Source: Prevotella merdae
GTDB taxonomy: Bacteria > Bacteroidota > Bacteroidia > Bacteroidales > Bacteroidaceae
Assembly (NCBI RefSeq): GCF_900290275.1
Contig: NZ_LT985323.1
Span: 1,203,241 to 1,267,240, forward strand
Direction: 5' to 3'
Length of the DNA stretch: 64,000 bases
The stretch's first letter is position 1. Each line of letters opens with the position of its first letter. Under the pieces are notes generated by a model. It was not told the origin of the DNA and did not search any database. It saw only the letters and a list, made by a program, of their open reading frames with translations. The position numbers were made by a program, and so were the translations under genes. Positions 53,025 to 61,909 of this stretch are shown here, one piece after another.

Positions 53025-53644
53025 AAAAGAAGGTATATTTGTTCGACTTTGACGGTACGTTGACAAATGCCGATACATTGCTTGAGTTTATACGCTATGC
53101 GTGCGGCAGACGTAGGTTCTACTTGGGTTTTGCTCTGTTCTGTCCGATACTTGTGTTGATGAAGTTGCATCTCTATCCCAACTATCGTGCCAAGGAAAGA
53201 CTCTTTGCATGGTTTTTTCAGGGAATGGCTGTAGATGACTTCGACATTGTGTGCTGTCGCTTTGCTTGTCATAACCAACGACTTATGCGACTGAAGGCAC
53301 TTGACAAACTGCGTGAGGTGTTTCATTATAACGAAACAGTATGCGTGGTGAGTGCAAGTATAGACAATTGGGTGCGCCCTTTCTTTGACAATATATCAAA
53401 GGCAAGCCATTCCGAGTTTATGGTCATTGGTACAGAAGTGGAGGCTGATACGGATGGTTTGCTTACAGGACGATTCAGAACACACAACTGCTATGGTGCA
53501 GAAAAGGTGAGACGTGTGCTTGAAGCAATGCCACAACTAAGGAATTGCAGAGAGGATTTCTGGGTAATAGCTTATGGAGATAGTAAGGGTGACAAGGAAA
53601 TGCTGGAGTTTGCTGACGAGGCACACTATAAGCCTTTCAGATGA
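53021..53644 (+). CDS. HAD-superfamily phosphatase (subclass IB)
   Basis: Protein of 207 residues. An in-frame start at 52985 would lie inside the UbiA gene; ATG 53021 gives the classic ATGA overlap and puts the catalytic motif near the N-terminus: FDFDGTL (8-14; nucleophile Asp9, acid/base Asp11). Motif II is VVSAS (about 109-113), and motif IV is the YGDSKGD stretch near residue 190. The cap is small and helical. Context suggests it removes the phosphate from the polyprenyl-phosphoryl-5-phosphoribose made by the upstream enzyme; some bacteria carry the two functions as one fused protein. Confidence 0.88.
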   Translation: MKKKVYLFDFDGTLTNADTLLEFIRYACGRRRFYLGFALFCPILVLMKLHLYPNYRAKERLFAWFFQGMAVDDFDIVCCRFACHNQRLMRLKALDKLREVFHYNETVCVVSASIDNWVRPFFDNISKASHSEFMVIGTEVEADTDGLLTGRFRTHNCYGAEKVRRVLEAMPQLRNCREDFWVIAYGDSKGDKEMLEFADEAHYKPFR

Positions 53645-54057
53645 TTCTGAAATATGAGAACAATAGAATTGAAATGAATATTAAATATAACAAACAGTTG
53701 GGAGAGGTTATACGCTTCGGCATCGTTGGCGTTGTGGCAACATTGGTGCAGTATGCCATCTACTGGGTGCTGGTGATGTGGCTTAATCCAACCTTGGCAA
53801 TGACCATAGGTTATGCCATAAGTTTTGCATTCAACTTCATTGCTTCTACCCGATATACATTCCGTGTTGAGGCATCAAAGAAACGTGGGGCAGGATTTGC
53901 ATTGAGTCATGCTGTTAACTATGTGCTGCAGATGCTTATGCTCAATGCGGCTATATGGTTAGGTGTGCCAAAACAATGGGCACCAATACCTATGTTCTGC
54001 GTGTGTGTGCCAGTGAACTTTATACTTGTGAGATACTTTTTAAAGGTAAAAAAGTAG
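53641..54057 (+). CDS. GtrA-like membrane protein
   Basis: Small polytopic protein of 138 residues (four TM helices) of the GtrA family, with IRFGIVGVVATLVQYAIY at the start and SFAFNFIASTRYTF in the centre. ATG 53641 overlaps the phosphatase stop (ATGA); ATG 53674 is an alternative that starts directly before the domain. GtrA-like proteins are linked to membrane transfer or use of polyprenyl-linked sugars. The order UbiA, phosphatase, GtrA fits making and then moving or presenting a lipid-linked pentose. Confidence 0.87.
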   Translation: MILKYENNRIEMNIKYNKQLGEVIRFGIVGVVATLVQYAIYWVLVMWLNPTLAMTIGYAISFAFNFIASTRYTFRVEASKKRGAGFALSHAVNYVLQMLMLNAAIWLGVPKQWAPIPMFCVCVPVNFILVRYFLKVKK

Positions 54058-54128
54058 AAGAGTAAAAAAGTAAAGAAGTAAAGAAGTAAAAAGGGTAGGG
54101 TAAATAAAAAGAAATATAAAATATAGAG
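54058..54128 (+). repeat. Short tandem repeat in the gap after the GtrA-like gene
   Basis: AGTAAA and AGAAGTAA-type units recur about five times in 54055-54095 and extend the A/G-rich end of the GtrA-like gene. It is a low-complexity spacer before the next gene, with no hairpin. Confidence 0.5.
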
Positions 54129-55619
54129 ATGAAAAATAAAGGCAATTCTTTCTTCCGGATATTCTCGTCCATCTTCTGTGTAAAGCGTGAGGAGCGACTA
54201 CTTGCTTTGGTTATGCTTGTGTTGCTAATCGCACTCGACACTTTGGTGGTGTGCAAGTACTATGATGTATTCACTCCGCTTAATTCGCATTATTGGCACC
54301 TCTTTATAAGCAAGTTTCATATCTCTGGTTTCGACCCAATAACCTATTCGGTTGTGAGCGACTGGACAGCAGGCTATAACGTATATCGCCATCCGTTGTT
54401 GGCGTTCTATATGTATATACCATATCTTATAAACCAAGGACTGATATGGCTCACGGGCATCAACTGTGCCGTGTTTGTGGTGTCGGCAATACAGACATTC
54501 TCTGCTTTCTACTCAGCATTGTTCATCTACCGCATATTCCGCGAGGTGGTGGGAGTGAGCCGAACCGATTCAACATTGCTGACATTCTTCTATTTCGGAT
54601 TTGCCTTTGTCATGATATCTGCTATGGTGCCCGACCACTTCATTATATCAATGATGTTGTTGTTGCTCGCCCTATATGTATCGGGCAAGCTTATATTGCG
54701 CCGTAGAAAGTTGACTATATGGCAGTCGATGCTATATTTCTTTATAACAGCAGGCACATCGTTGAACAACGGACTGAAGATATACTTGTCCGAATTGTTT
54801 GTCAATGGTTGGCGTATATTTCGTCCAAAGTATCTCTTTCTTGCAATACTTCTACCAGCAGGCCTAACTTGGGGAGCCGCCCGATTAAGCTACGACTATA
54901 TAGTATGGCCACGTGATATGGCTGCCAAGCAAGCACGTGCTAAGGCAAAGGCAGATAAGCAGCGCAAGCAAAAGCAGGAACAGGCAAAGAAAGCACATGA
55001 GGATTCTATACGTATTGCATCGTTTACCATTGTACAACGCGATTCATTGCGACGCGATTCTGTTGTTCGCGACTCAGCTGCACGAGTTAAAGCTGCTGCC
55101 GATAAGGCTAAGAAGAAGCGTGTAAGCAAGGGAGTACCTATATCTCATAAGCAGTTCCTCGATTGGACCGACGTAACTACATCTCGTACCGAGTCAATAG
55201 TAGAGAATCTTTTTGGCGAGTCGATACAGATACATCAGGATTATTTGTTGGGTGATGTTATGCGATCGCGCCCCATAATAGTAAATTACAGATATGCCAT
55301 CAACTATGTGGTAGAGGGTGTCATCGCATTCTTCTTCATCCTTGGAATATGGGCAGGACGCCGTTCGCGCTTCTTGTGGCTCGTTATGTCTTACTTTGCT
55401 CTCGATATGGTGCTGCACGTTGGACTCGGTTTTGGTATCAACGAGGTATATATTATGTCTGCCCATTGGATTTATGCCATACCAATAGCTACGGCATATT
55501 TGCTTAAGGCAGCCAAGCCACGTCGTACATCGTTGTTGCTTAAGGGCGTGATAGCAGCGTTGGCTATATTCCTTTGGATATGGAATGTCAATCTGATAGT
55601 ACAGTATCTTTATTTCTAA
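54129..55619 (+). CDS. Polytopic membrane protein, first of two tandem paralogues (DUF6080-like)
   Basis: Protein of 496 residues. N-terminal signature: REERLLALVMLVLLIALDTL, followed by several TM helices. A charged insert (about 258-340) is rich in Ala, Lys, Arg and Asp, with a recurring RDS unit (RRDSVVRDSAARV), and is predicted to be helical and cytoplasmic. The C-terminal half carries TTSRTESIVENLFGESIQIH, then GFGINEVYIMSAHW and final TM helices. The motifs ENLFGES, GFGINEVYIM and the opening block recur in the next gene. The topology resembles GT-C-type glycosyltransferases, but no GT motif is proven. I believe it matches the Bacteroidota family DUF6080. Confidence 0.78.
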   Translation: MKNKGNSFFRIFSSIFCVKREERLLALVMLVLLIALDTLVVCKYYDVFTPLNSHYWHLFISKFHISGFDPITYSVVSDWTAGYNVYRHPLLAFYMYIPYLINQGLIWLTGINCAVFVVSAIQTFSAFYSALFIYRIFREVVGVSRTDSTLLTFFYFGFAFVMISAMVPDHFIISMMLLLLALYVSGKLILRRRKLTIWQSMLYFFITAGTSLNNGLKIYLSELFVNGWRIFRPKYLFLAILLPAGLTWGAARLSYDYIVWPRDMAAKQARAKAKADKQRKQKQEQAKKAHEDSIRIASFTIVQRDSLRRDSVVRDSAARVKAAADKAKKKRVSKGVPISHKQFLDWTDVTTSRTESIVENLFGESIQIHQDYLLGDVMRSRPIIVNYRYAINYVVEGVIAFFFILGIWAGRRSRFLWLVMSYFALDMVLHVGLGFGINEVYIMSAHWIYAIPIATAYLLKAAKPRRTSLLLKGVIAALAIFLWIWNVNLIVQYLYF

Positions 55620-55625
55620 AGTTAT

Positions 55626-56942
55626 ATGATTATACGCAAGGAAGAGCGTCCGTTAGCGCTCATAGCACTGGTAGTGTTTGTTGTACTCAACGCAATGTTG
55701 ATATGCAATCACTACGACTCGTTTACACGTGGTGCGCATGTAGGCTTTTGGTCTGTATTCTATAACCACCTGGGCATGTCGGGATATGATGTGTTCTCGC
55801 TCATCTTTATCTCGTGCATGCGTTTGCATTGGAATGTTCTGCGCCATCCACTATTTGTTGCTGTGTTGCTGCCGTTATATTGGGTGAATCATTGGCTTAT
55901 GCCTTCAACCGAATTCAACTTTGCCATATTCCTTATGGCAATTGTTCTGGTGGCATGTGATGTATGGGGAGCAGTGCTATTGCATCGTATACTGCGTGAC
56001 ATTGTAGGATGTACACGCGTGGATGCAATATTGTTGACAGTGCTGTTCTATGGTTTTGCGCATATAATGATAACCGTTATGGTGCCCGACCATTTTGCTC
56101 TGTCGCTGCCTTTGCTTCTCCTTACGTTACTGCTTATGGGACGCAAGCTGCAACAAGGCAAACGTTTCACCTATTTGCAACAGGCTTTGCTCTTTATGCT
56201 TACAGCCGGCATTACGCTCACAAATGGTATAAAGGTGGCTATTGCCGCATGGTTTGCGGCAGGCAAAAAGGTATTTGCATGGCGCAGCATATTGTCGTTT
56301 GTTGTGCCAACCTTGCTATTGGGACTTGTTGTCTTGTGGCAACAAAAGGCAATAATAGAACCACAAGAACAGGGTATAAAGCGTATTGAGGCAGCTGTTA
56401 AGAAGAAAGATCCTGGTCGTGTGGAGAAACTAAAGGTGCATGACGACTTTGTAAAACAACAGAATGGTAAGGCTCTTGTCGAAAAAGTGCCATTGCTTGA
56501 GTGGAGCGATATAACAACACCTCGACTACAATCGGTTGTAGACAATCTCTTTGGTGAGTCATTGCAGCTGCATCGCGACTATCTTCTTGAGGATGTACAA
56601 CAAACCCGACCAGTGTTTGTTGGCTATCGTTGGATAATAAACTATGTTGTTGAGGCTGTCGTCCTGCTGTTGCTTCTTGCAGGAGCTTGGGTTGCACGTC
56701 GCAGCAAATTCTTTTGGGTTGTAGCATCATGGTTTGGATTTGATATGCTCATGCATATAGGCTTTGGCTTTGGCATAAACGAGGTGTATATCATGACAGC
56801 CCATTGGGCATTCATCATACCTATTGCCATTGGCTATCTGCTATGTCATACACGCAGTATATTGCTACGCTTTGCGGTTGCTTCTTTAGCGGTGTGGATG
56901 TGGGTATACAATGCCACGATTATAGGTGGATATCTGTTGTAG
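55626..56942 (+). CDS. Polytopic membrane protein, second tandem paralogue (DUF6080-like)
   Basis: Protein of 438 residues, paralogue of the upstream protein: RKEERPLALIALVVFVVLNA at the start, VDNLFGESLQLHRDYLLEDV and GFGINEVYIMTAHW in the second half. The cytoplasmic insert is shorter (about 235-290) and of different sequence (KRIEAAVKKKDPGRVEKLK), so the insert evolves faster than the membrane core. The gap to the first copy is six bases. Context suggests work on polyprenyl-linked sugars or surface glycans; no catalytic residue can be assigned. Confidence 0.78.
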   Translation: MIIRKEERPLALIALVVFVVLNAMLICNHYDSFTRGAHVGFWSVFYNHLGMSGYDVFSLIFISCMRLHWNVLRHPLFVAVLLPLYWVNHWLMPSTEFNFAIFLMAIVLVACDVWGAVLLHRILRDIVGCTRVDAILLTVLFYGFAHIMITVMVPDHFALSLPLLLLTLLLMGRKLQQGKRFTYLQQALLFMLTAGITLTNGIKVAIAAWFAAGKKVFAWRSILSFVVPTLLLGLVVLWQQKAIIEPQEQGIKRIEAAVKKKDPGRVEKLKVHDDFVKQQNGKALVEKVPLLEWSDITTPRLQSVVDNLFGESLQLHRDYLLEDVQQTRPVFVGYRWIINYVVEAVVLLLLLAGAWVARRSKFFWVVASWFGFDMLMHIGFGFGINEVYIMTAHWAFIIPIAIGYLLCHTRSILLRFAVASLAVWMWVYNATIIGGYLL

Positions 56943-56964
56943 GAAACTTAAAACTGATAGATGT

Positions 56965-58092
56965 ATGAAAGTGTTTCATCTCATAACCCACTTCGACCTT
57001 GGTGGAGCCGAACGAGTGGCTGCCAATATAGCCGAGTCGGCAACATCAGGCATAGAATATCATGTTGTAGAGATAATGCGAGGCCGCTCTGCCTATACCC
57101 CACGCTTTATCAACGAGCTACGTTCTGCCAATGTGCATATACACCGATCGGTTGTGCCTGACATCAATTGGCACTTTCTTGTACAAAGAATAGCAGCTCT
57201 GCTGTTTCCTATACGACTGCTCTATATAATGTTGCGTTGGCGACCAGATGTTATCCATTCGCATACCGAGACACCAGATCTAGCATTGTATGTAGCATCA
57301 CTTGTTCTGCCAAGGAGTCTCTTTAGTCATACGCGCATTGTGCGAACTATTCATAATACACGCTTATGGACAGGACTTGATGGAGTAGGACGTCGTGTTG
57401 AGACTTTCTTCCGATGCAATAATGCAAATATAGCCATATCCGATTCGGTACGCAATGCATATGCCGAGCGTTATGGTGTCGAAGCTCCTATAATAAATAA
57501 TGGTGTGGCAGAGGAGAAACATCCGCAGACCTTTAAACCATTGTCTGCCGACCGCATCAATATCTTATTTGCCGGTAGACTTGAACCACAGAAGGGAGTA
57601 GCTACTCTCTGCAATGTACTTAAACGTCTTTCTGCCGACCAACGTTATTTCTTTACTATTGCCGGAGATGGTTCGCTGTGTCAGCTTGTAGAGCAAACCA
57701 TTAATAATGGTGGTATAGATGGAACACCATTGACTAATGCTCGTCTTCTGCCTCCCGTATTCTCTTTGGCATCGTATATGGCTTCATTCGATTATCTGTT
57801 TATGCCATCCGAGTTTGAAGGGTTAAGTATGTTGTCTATGGAGGCAAGCATAAACCATTTGCCAGTAATAGCCAATAGTGCACCAGGTTTGAGTGATACG
57901 TTGCCACCCGATTGGCCATTAATGGTATATAATAATAATGTAGACGATTGGACTAAACTATTTGCCAACTATCTGCCAACCGTAAACCGCCAGCAACTTG
58001 CCGACAAGGCACATACCTTTGCTGTAGAGCATTTCTCGGTAAGAAAGATGCAGCAGAGATACGAGGAGGTGTATAATAATAAAAATGTGTAA
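56965..58092 (+). CDS. Glycosyltransferase family 4 protein
   Basis: GT-B-fold glycosyltransferase of 375 residues. The ATG at 56965 starts the Rossmann fold (MKVFHLITHFDLGGAERVA); a longer in-frame reading overlaps the preceding gene. The acceptor-side loop GGAERVAANI (about 13-22) and the donor site with FAGRLEPQKGVATL (about 200-213) and PSEFEGLSMLSMEA (about 285-298, Glu of the EX7E pattern) are those of GT4 retaining enzymes. It probably adds a sugar to a cell-surface glycan on the cytoplasmic side. Confidence 0.92.
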   Translation: MKVFHLITHFDLGGAERVAANIAESATSGIEYHVVEIMRGRSAYTPRFINELRSANVHIHRSVVPDINWHFLVQRIAALLFPIRLLYIMLRWRPDVIHSHTETPDLALYVASLVLPRSLFSHTRIVRTIHNTRLWTGLDGVGRRVETFFRCNNANIAISDSVRNAYAERYGVEAPIINNGVAEEKHPQTFKPLSADRINILFAGRLEPQKGVATLCNVLKRLSADQRYFFTIAGDGSLCQLVEQTINNGGIDGTPLTNARLLPPVFSLASYMASFDYLFMPSEFEGLSMLSMEASINHLPVIANSAPGLSDTLPPDWPLMVYNNNVDDWTKLFANYLPTVNRQQLADKAHTFAVEHFSVRKMQQRYEEVYNNKNV

Positions 58093-58094
58093 CT

Positions 58095-58991
58095 ATGAGA
58101 CAAGCCATATCTTTTGTATTGCCTACATACAACTGCCATTGTGTGCAGTTGGTAGATACATTGTGTAGCCAGTGCCGCAAGGTGCAGGCTACTTATGGCT
58201 TTGATTATGAGATAGTGGTGGCTGACGATTGTTCTACCGATCGTTCGTATGTCATTAGTAACAGTGTTATAGAGCGTTTGGACAATGTACGTTATTTAAA
58301 ACTCGAGCATAACTTAGGCCGTTCGGCAGTACGTAACTTTCTTGCACGAGAGGCACGTTATGATTGGCTGGTATTTATTGACGGCGACTTGACAGTAGAT
58401 AAATCTGACTTTATAGAGAATTATGCCTTATCTGAGGGTGATGTTGTTGTAGGTGGCACTGCAATAGGAGGCGATGTCAAGTTATGGCGCAACAACTTAC
58501 GTTATTGTTATGAGAAACGTTGCGAGCCTGCCCATTCGGCAAAGCAACGTATGTTGCTTGCCAATCGTGAGTTTCGTACCACTAATTTCCTCGTATCTCG
58601 TCGTGCTGTTATAGCCAATCCTTTTGATGAGGCTTTCAAGCATTATGGCTATGAGGATGTGCTCTTTGGCAAGCAGCTCACAGCCTCAGGCTACGCTATA
58701 AACCATATCGACAACCCTGTGCTTATCGACGACTACGAATCTAACCCCGTATATATGGATAAGACAGAAGAGGCATGTCGCACACTGATAGAGTTTAGAA
58801 AGCAACTTAATGGTTACTCGTCCTTGCTTTCATTCTCAACAACCCTTGTGCGTTGGCACTTGCAGCCTTTGTGCAAGCTTGTTTACCGTATTATAGGGGC
58901 ATCATTGCGCCACAACCTTAGTGGCTCAAATCCCAAACTAAGCCTCTTCAACATCTACCGCCTGCTGTATACGCTAAGCGTTTGGGCGTGA
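58095..58991 (+). CDS. Glycosyltransferase family 2 protein
   Basis: GT-A-fold enzyme of 298 residues, two bases after the GT4 gene. SFVLPTYNC opens the fold; DDCSTDRS (about 42-49) binds the nucleotide; DGDLTVDKS (about 96-104) is the metal-binding DxD region; YGYEDVLFG (about 193-201) is the acceptor or catalytic-base ED block. It is the last plus-strand gene of the glycan operon and overlaps the 3' end of the convergent acyltransferase gene by 18 bases. Confidence 0.92.
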   Translation: MRQAISFVLPTYNCHCVQLVDTLCSQCRKVQATYGFDYEIVVADDCSTDRSYVISNSVIERLDNVRYLKLEHNLGRSAVRNFLAREARYDWLVFIDGDLTVDKSDFIENYALSEGDVVVGGTAIGGDVKLWRNNLRYCYEKRCEPAHSAKQRMLLANREFRTTNFLVSRRAVIANPFDEAFKHYGYEDVLFGKQLTASGYAINHIDNPVLIDDYESNPVYMDKTEEACRTLIEFRKQLNGYSSLLSFSTTLVRWHLQPLCKLVYRIIGASLRHNLSGSNPKLSLFNIYRLLYTLSVWA

Positions 58992-59999
58992 TACAGCCTT
59001 AATAAATAATGTGGTATATAGACATACAAACAATGCCGCTAAAGAGAAGAATATATTAGGCATAATAGTAGATTCCAACTTACTGATATCTATACCTAAA
59101 ACATATACAAGCAGCCCCTTTAATAGGGTGAATGTTAGTAGATGGTAACCACAGATCCAAAGTGTGTTTGCAGATATTTGTTTAATTAATCGTGGAACTG
59201 TAGATGTTGCCGAAAAGAGCATAATTACAGAGAATATCGCTATGGTGGTCTCAATGAAGTAGAGGGGATAGAAGGCATATTCTCTCTTCTGAAGATTAAC
59301 GGCACCTGTAATACGGAGCAGTATCAGACTTACTGCAAACAGTAGGATGGCAATAAAAATTCTTACTACTACAGCCTTAGCTGCATTATTGCTCATGAAT
59401 GTATTTATTGTTTTACTGTTTCTCGTCTCACAACCAAGTGAATAAAACACAATCCCTACAAGTGTATGGCTTATAGAGAACGGCAATTCCACAGAATTAA
59501 GATAATAGTCAATACCACCGAGAGTGACAAACAACAAAGTTGTTAGTATTCTTGCAATACATCTCTTATGTTTGAATAAGATATAGTATACAATCTCGAT
59601 ATTGAATAGCGTGGTGAAGAAGTACATTGTGGCATTGTGTACCATACCTGTGCTGTTGGCAGTAAGTAGACTTGTCAGTGGTTGCCATATAGATATATTA
59701 TTGTTGCTGTCAGCACCGTAATGTCTTGCAACTATCAGCCAAAATAGGTATGTCACAATGTTTATCGTGACATATGGGATGATAATTTGTCTAAAGCGTT
59801 TTATGGCAAATACCTTGAATATGGGATGCCTGTCGAAGCGGAACAGAAATCCAGACATAAAGAAAAACAGCGGTATTTCAACCATAAAAGCCCAGTTGGC
59901 TATAGGGCGTGATATGGTTGTATGGCTCATTACTACAAGGTATATGGCTAAAGCCTTAGCCCAGTCGGCCATTGGTATTCTTGTTGTGGATACATTCAT
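58974..59999 (-). CDS. Acyltransferase-3 family membrane protein (3 of 4)
   Basis: Integral membrane acyltransferase of 341 residues: MADWAKALAIYLVVMSHTT (about 9-27; catalytic His25), FFFMSGFLFR (about 45-54) and about ten TM helices. It probably O-acylates a surface sugar. The gene belongs to a minus-strand group (58974 to at least 64000) of two acyltransferases, one GT2 and two other polytopic proteins. Its start overlaps the stop of the upstream acyltransferase gene by four bases. Confidence 0.9.
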   Translation of the reverse strand: MNVSTTRIPMADWAKALAIYLVVMSHTTISRPIANWAFMVEIPLFFFMSGFLFRFDRHPIFKVFAIKRFRQIIIPYVTINIVTYLFWLIVARHYGADSNNNISIWQPLTSLLTANSTGMVHNATMYFFTTLFNIEIVYYILFKHKRCIARILTTLLFVTLGGIDYYLNSVELPFSISHTLVGIVFYSLGCETRNSKTINTFMSNNAAKAVVVRIFIAILLFAVSLILLRITGAVNLQKREYAFYPLYFIETTIAIFSVIMLFSATSTVPRLIKQISANTLWICGYHLLTFTLLKGLLVYVLGIDISKLESTIMPNIFFSLAALFVCLYTTLFIKAVSRPNA

Positions 60000-61000
60000 A
60001 ATTTATTGTTCCTTCCTACTAAGAATGGCATATAGCGGTAAACGATGTAGGTTATAGCCGTTGCACATAAATATACCAATATAAACGCCAGGACTACATA
60101 GAGATAATTGCCATTATACATCATTCCGGCTTTATTAAATATCTTGCTCACTAAAAGTGGTACACCGCCACATAGAAAATAGTAAACAAGGCTATGCTTG
60201 CCAGTCCAACTGAGTAGCCTAATCATAGGCAGATGCTTAAATATTTGTACCATAAGAAGCGTGCATACACTTAAGTCAAGCAAGAACACAACATAATTGT
60301 CAATATTTATATGCCATACAATCAACTGTATATCATTGGCTTGTTCGTATAGTTTTATTGCTACAAGTGCTGCCAATAGGATAAGGTTGACTATTGGCTT
60401 GTTTAACATGTAGAGTTGATGCTCGTGTTTGTGATAGAGGTATCCAGCACAAAGAAAGAGTAGAGCCTGCATGGCATTATCCAATTGCCATACGTATGCC
60501 TTGCCTTCTTGTGCTAAGAATATAGAAGCTATAAACCCAGTAACACCAGTTGCCAACAACCATAATTCTTTACCTTTTGAAACATGTATAACAACAGAAA
60601 ATATCAGTTCTGCCACACATAGTGCCGCAATAAACCATGATGCTTGACCATATAATATGTCTGTTATCATATTGACTGTACTGAATGTTCCGTCGTGTAC
60701 AAGAACTTTTGGTATATATATTATAGAGGTGAATATAAAGTAAGGTACAACAAGAGTTCTAAGTATGGAGTTAGCTTTGTGTCTCAGACTAAACTCCACA
60801 ATCTCTCCGTTGGTAGTTTTACGAAACATTAGATAACCAGAGATGAAGAAAAACACAACAAGTGCATTGACTACATATAGACTATAGTCGATGATACAGT
60901 TGCCAGAGTAGTAGGTCTCTGTATGATCGATTAGAATAGCGAGCATACAAAGTCCGCGCAAGTTATCAATCCAATATTTTCGTTTCGTTGTCATATACAT
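59996..61000 (-). CDS. Acyltransferase-3 family membrane protein (4 of 4)
   Basis: Integral membrane acyltransferase of 334 residues; ATG 60994 is a nearly equal alternative start. RKYWIDNLRGLCMLAILIDH opens the family fold (His at about residue 26 in the catalytic position), and FFFISGYLMFR (about 51-61) is the second block. About ten TM helices follow. It lies three bases after the GT2 gene and overlaps the next acyltransferase gene by four bases, so all are co-transcribed. Confidence 0.9.
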   Translation of the reverse strand: MYMTTKRKYWIDNLRGLCMLAILIDHTETYYSGNCIIDYSLYVVNALVVFFFISGYLMFRKTTNGEIVEFSLRHKANSILRTLVVPYFIFTSIIYIPKVLVHDGTFSTVNMITDILYGQASWFIAALCVAELIFSVVIHVSKGKELWLLATGVTGFIASIFLAQEGKAYVWQLDNAMQALLFLCAGYLYHKHEHQLYMLNKPIVNLILLAALVAIKLYEQANDIQLIVWHINIDNYVVFLLDLSVCTLLMVQIFKHLPMIRLLSWTGKHSLVYYFLCGGVPLLVSKIFNKAGMMYNGNYLYVVLAFILVYLCATAITYIVYRYMPFLVGRNNKL

Positions 61001-61003
61001 CTT

Positions 61004-61909
61004 TTATTTCTTTAGTAACATCAACTCGTATAGTTGTTTATGCTTCTTGGTGATAACCTCCAATACCACACCGCAGAAGAAGGTTAGCAGTGAGGCAATA
61101 CCTATAAATCCACTAACGATAAGAGTAGGGAATCGTGGCACGAGTCCAGTCTGCATATACTCTATAAATACTGGTACAAACATAGCTATGGCTATCAACA
61201 GCAGCAAGGCACTAATGATGGTAAAGAATTTTAGAGGGCGATAGTCGCGGAACATCATGAATATAGTGCTCACAACCTTCATACCGTCAAGATATGTGTT
61301 GAGCTTGGAAACGCTGCCCTCTTGGCGGTCGCGATAGTTTATCTTCAACTCTCTGATAAGGAAGTTTTTATCAAGTGCATGTATAGTCATTTCCGTTTCT
61401 ATCTCGAAGTTGCGGGATATGATAGGAAAGTTCTTGACAAATGTGTGGCTCAGCGCACGGTATCCAGTCATGATGTCGTGTATATTGTTGTTGAATATCT
61501 TGTTTATGAGAAATCGTACCAGTCGGTTGCCGTCGTTATGGAATGGTCGTTTATTCTCTGTAAAATATGTTGAAGACAATCTGTCGCCAATTACCATATC
61601 AGCACCCTCTTCCACAAGTTGGCACATTTCTTTTGCATTCTCGGCAGGATATGTATCGTCTCCGTCTACCATCAGATAGCAGTCGGCATCTATATCTCTA
61701 AACATGCTTCTTACTACATTTCCTTTGCCTTGACGGAATTCGTGCTTTACCACAGCTCCAGCACGTCTTGCAATATCAGCTGTGTTGTCGGTCGAATTGT
61801 TGTCGTACACGTATATAGTGGCATCAGGCAGTTGTTGCTTGAAGTCGTTTATAACTTTCTCTATTGATGTAGCCTCGTTGTAGCAAGGTATAAGAACGGC
61901 TGTTTTCAT
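61004..61909 (-). CDS. Glycosyltransferase family 2 with C-terminal TM helices (dolichol-phosphate-mannose-synthase-like)
   Basis: Enzyme of 301 residues. LIPCYNEATSIEKVI (6-20), DNNSTDNT (36-43) and the metal-binding DGDDTYP (79-85) are the GT2 landmarks. RDRQEGSVSKLNTYLDG and two C-terminal TM helices (about 228-250 and 262-286) are typical of polyprenyl-phosphate sugar synthases of the DPM1/GtrB type. It probably transfers a sugar from a nucleotide donor to polyprenyl phosphate. Its start overlaps the previous gene's stop by four bases (61906-61909). Confidence 0.9.
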   Translation of the reverse strand: MKTAVLIPCYNEATSIEKVINDFKQQLPDATIYVYDNNSTDNTADIARRAGAVVKHEFRQGKGNVVRSMFRDIDADCYLMVDGDDTYPAENAKEMCQLVEEGADMVIGDRLSSTYFTENKRPFHNDGNRLVRFLINKIFNNNIHDIMTGYRALSHTFVKNFPIISRNFEIETEMTIHALDKNFLIRELKINYRDRQEGSVSKLNTYLDGMKVVSTIFMMFRDYRPLKFFTIISALLLLIAIAMFVPVFIEYMQTGLVPRFPTLIVSGFIGIASLLTFFCGVVLEVITKKHKQLYELMLLKK

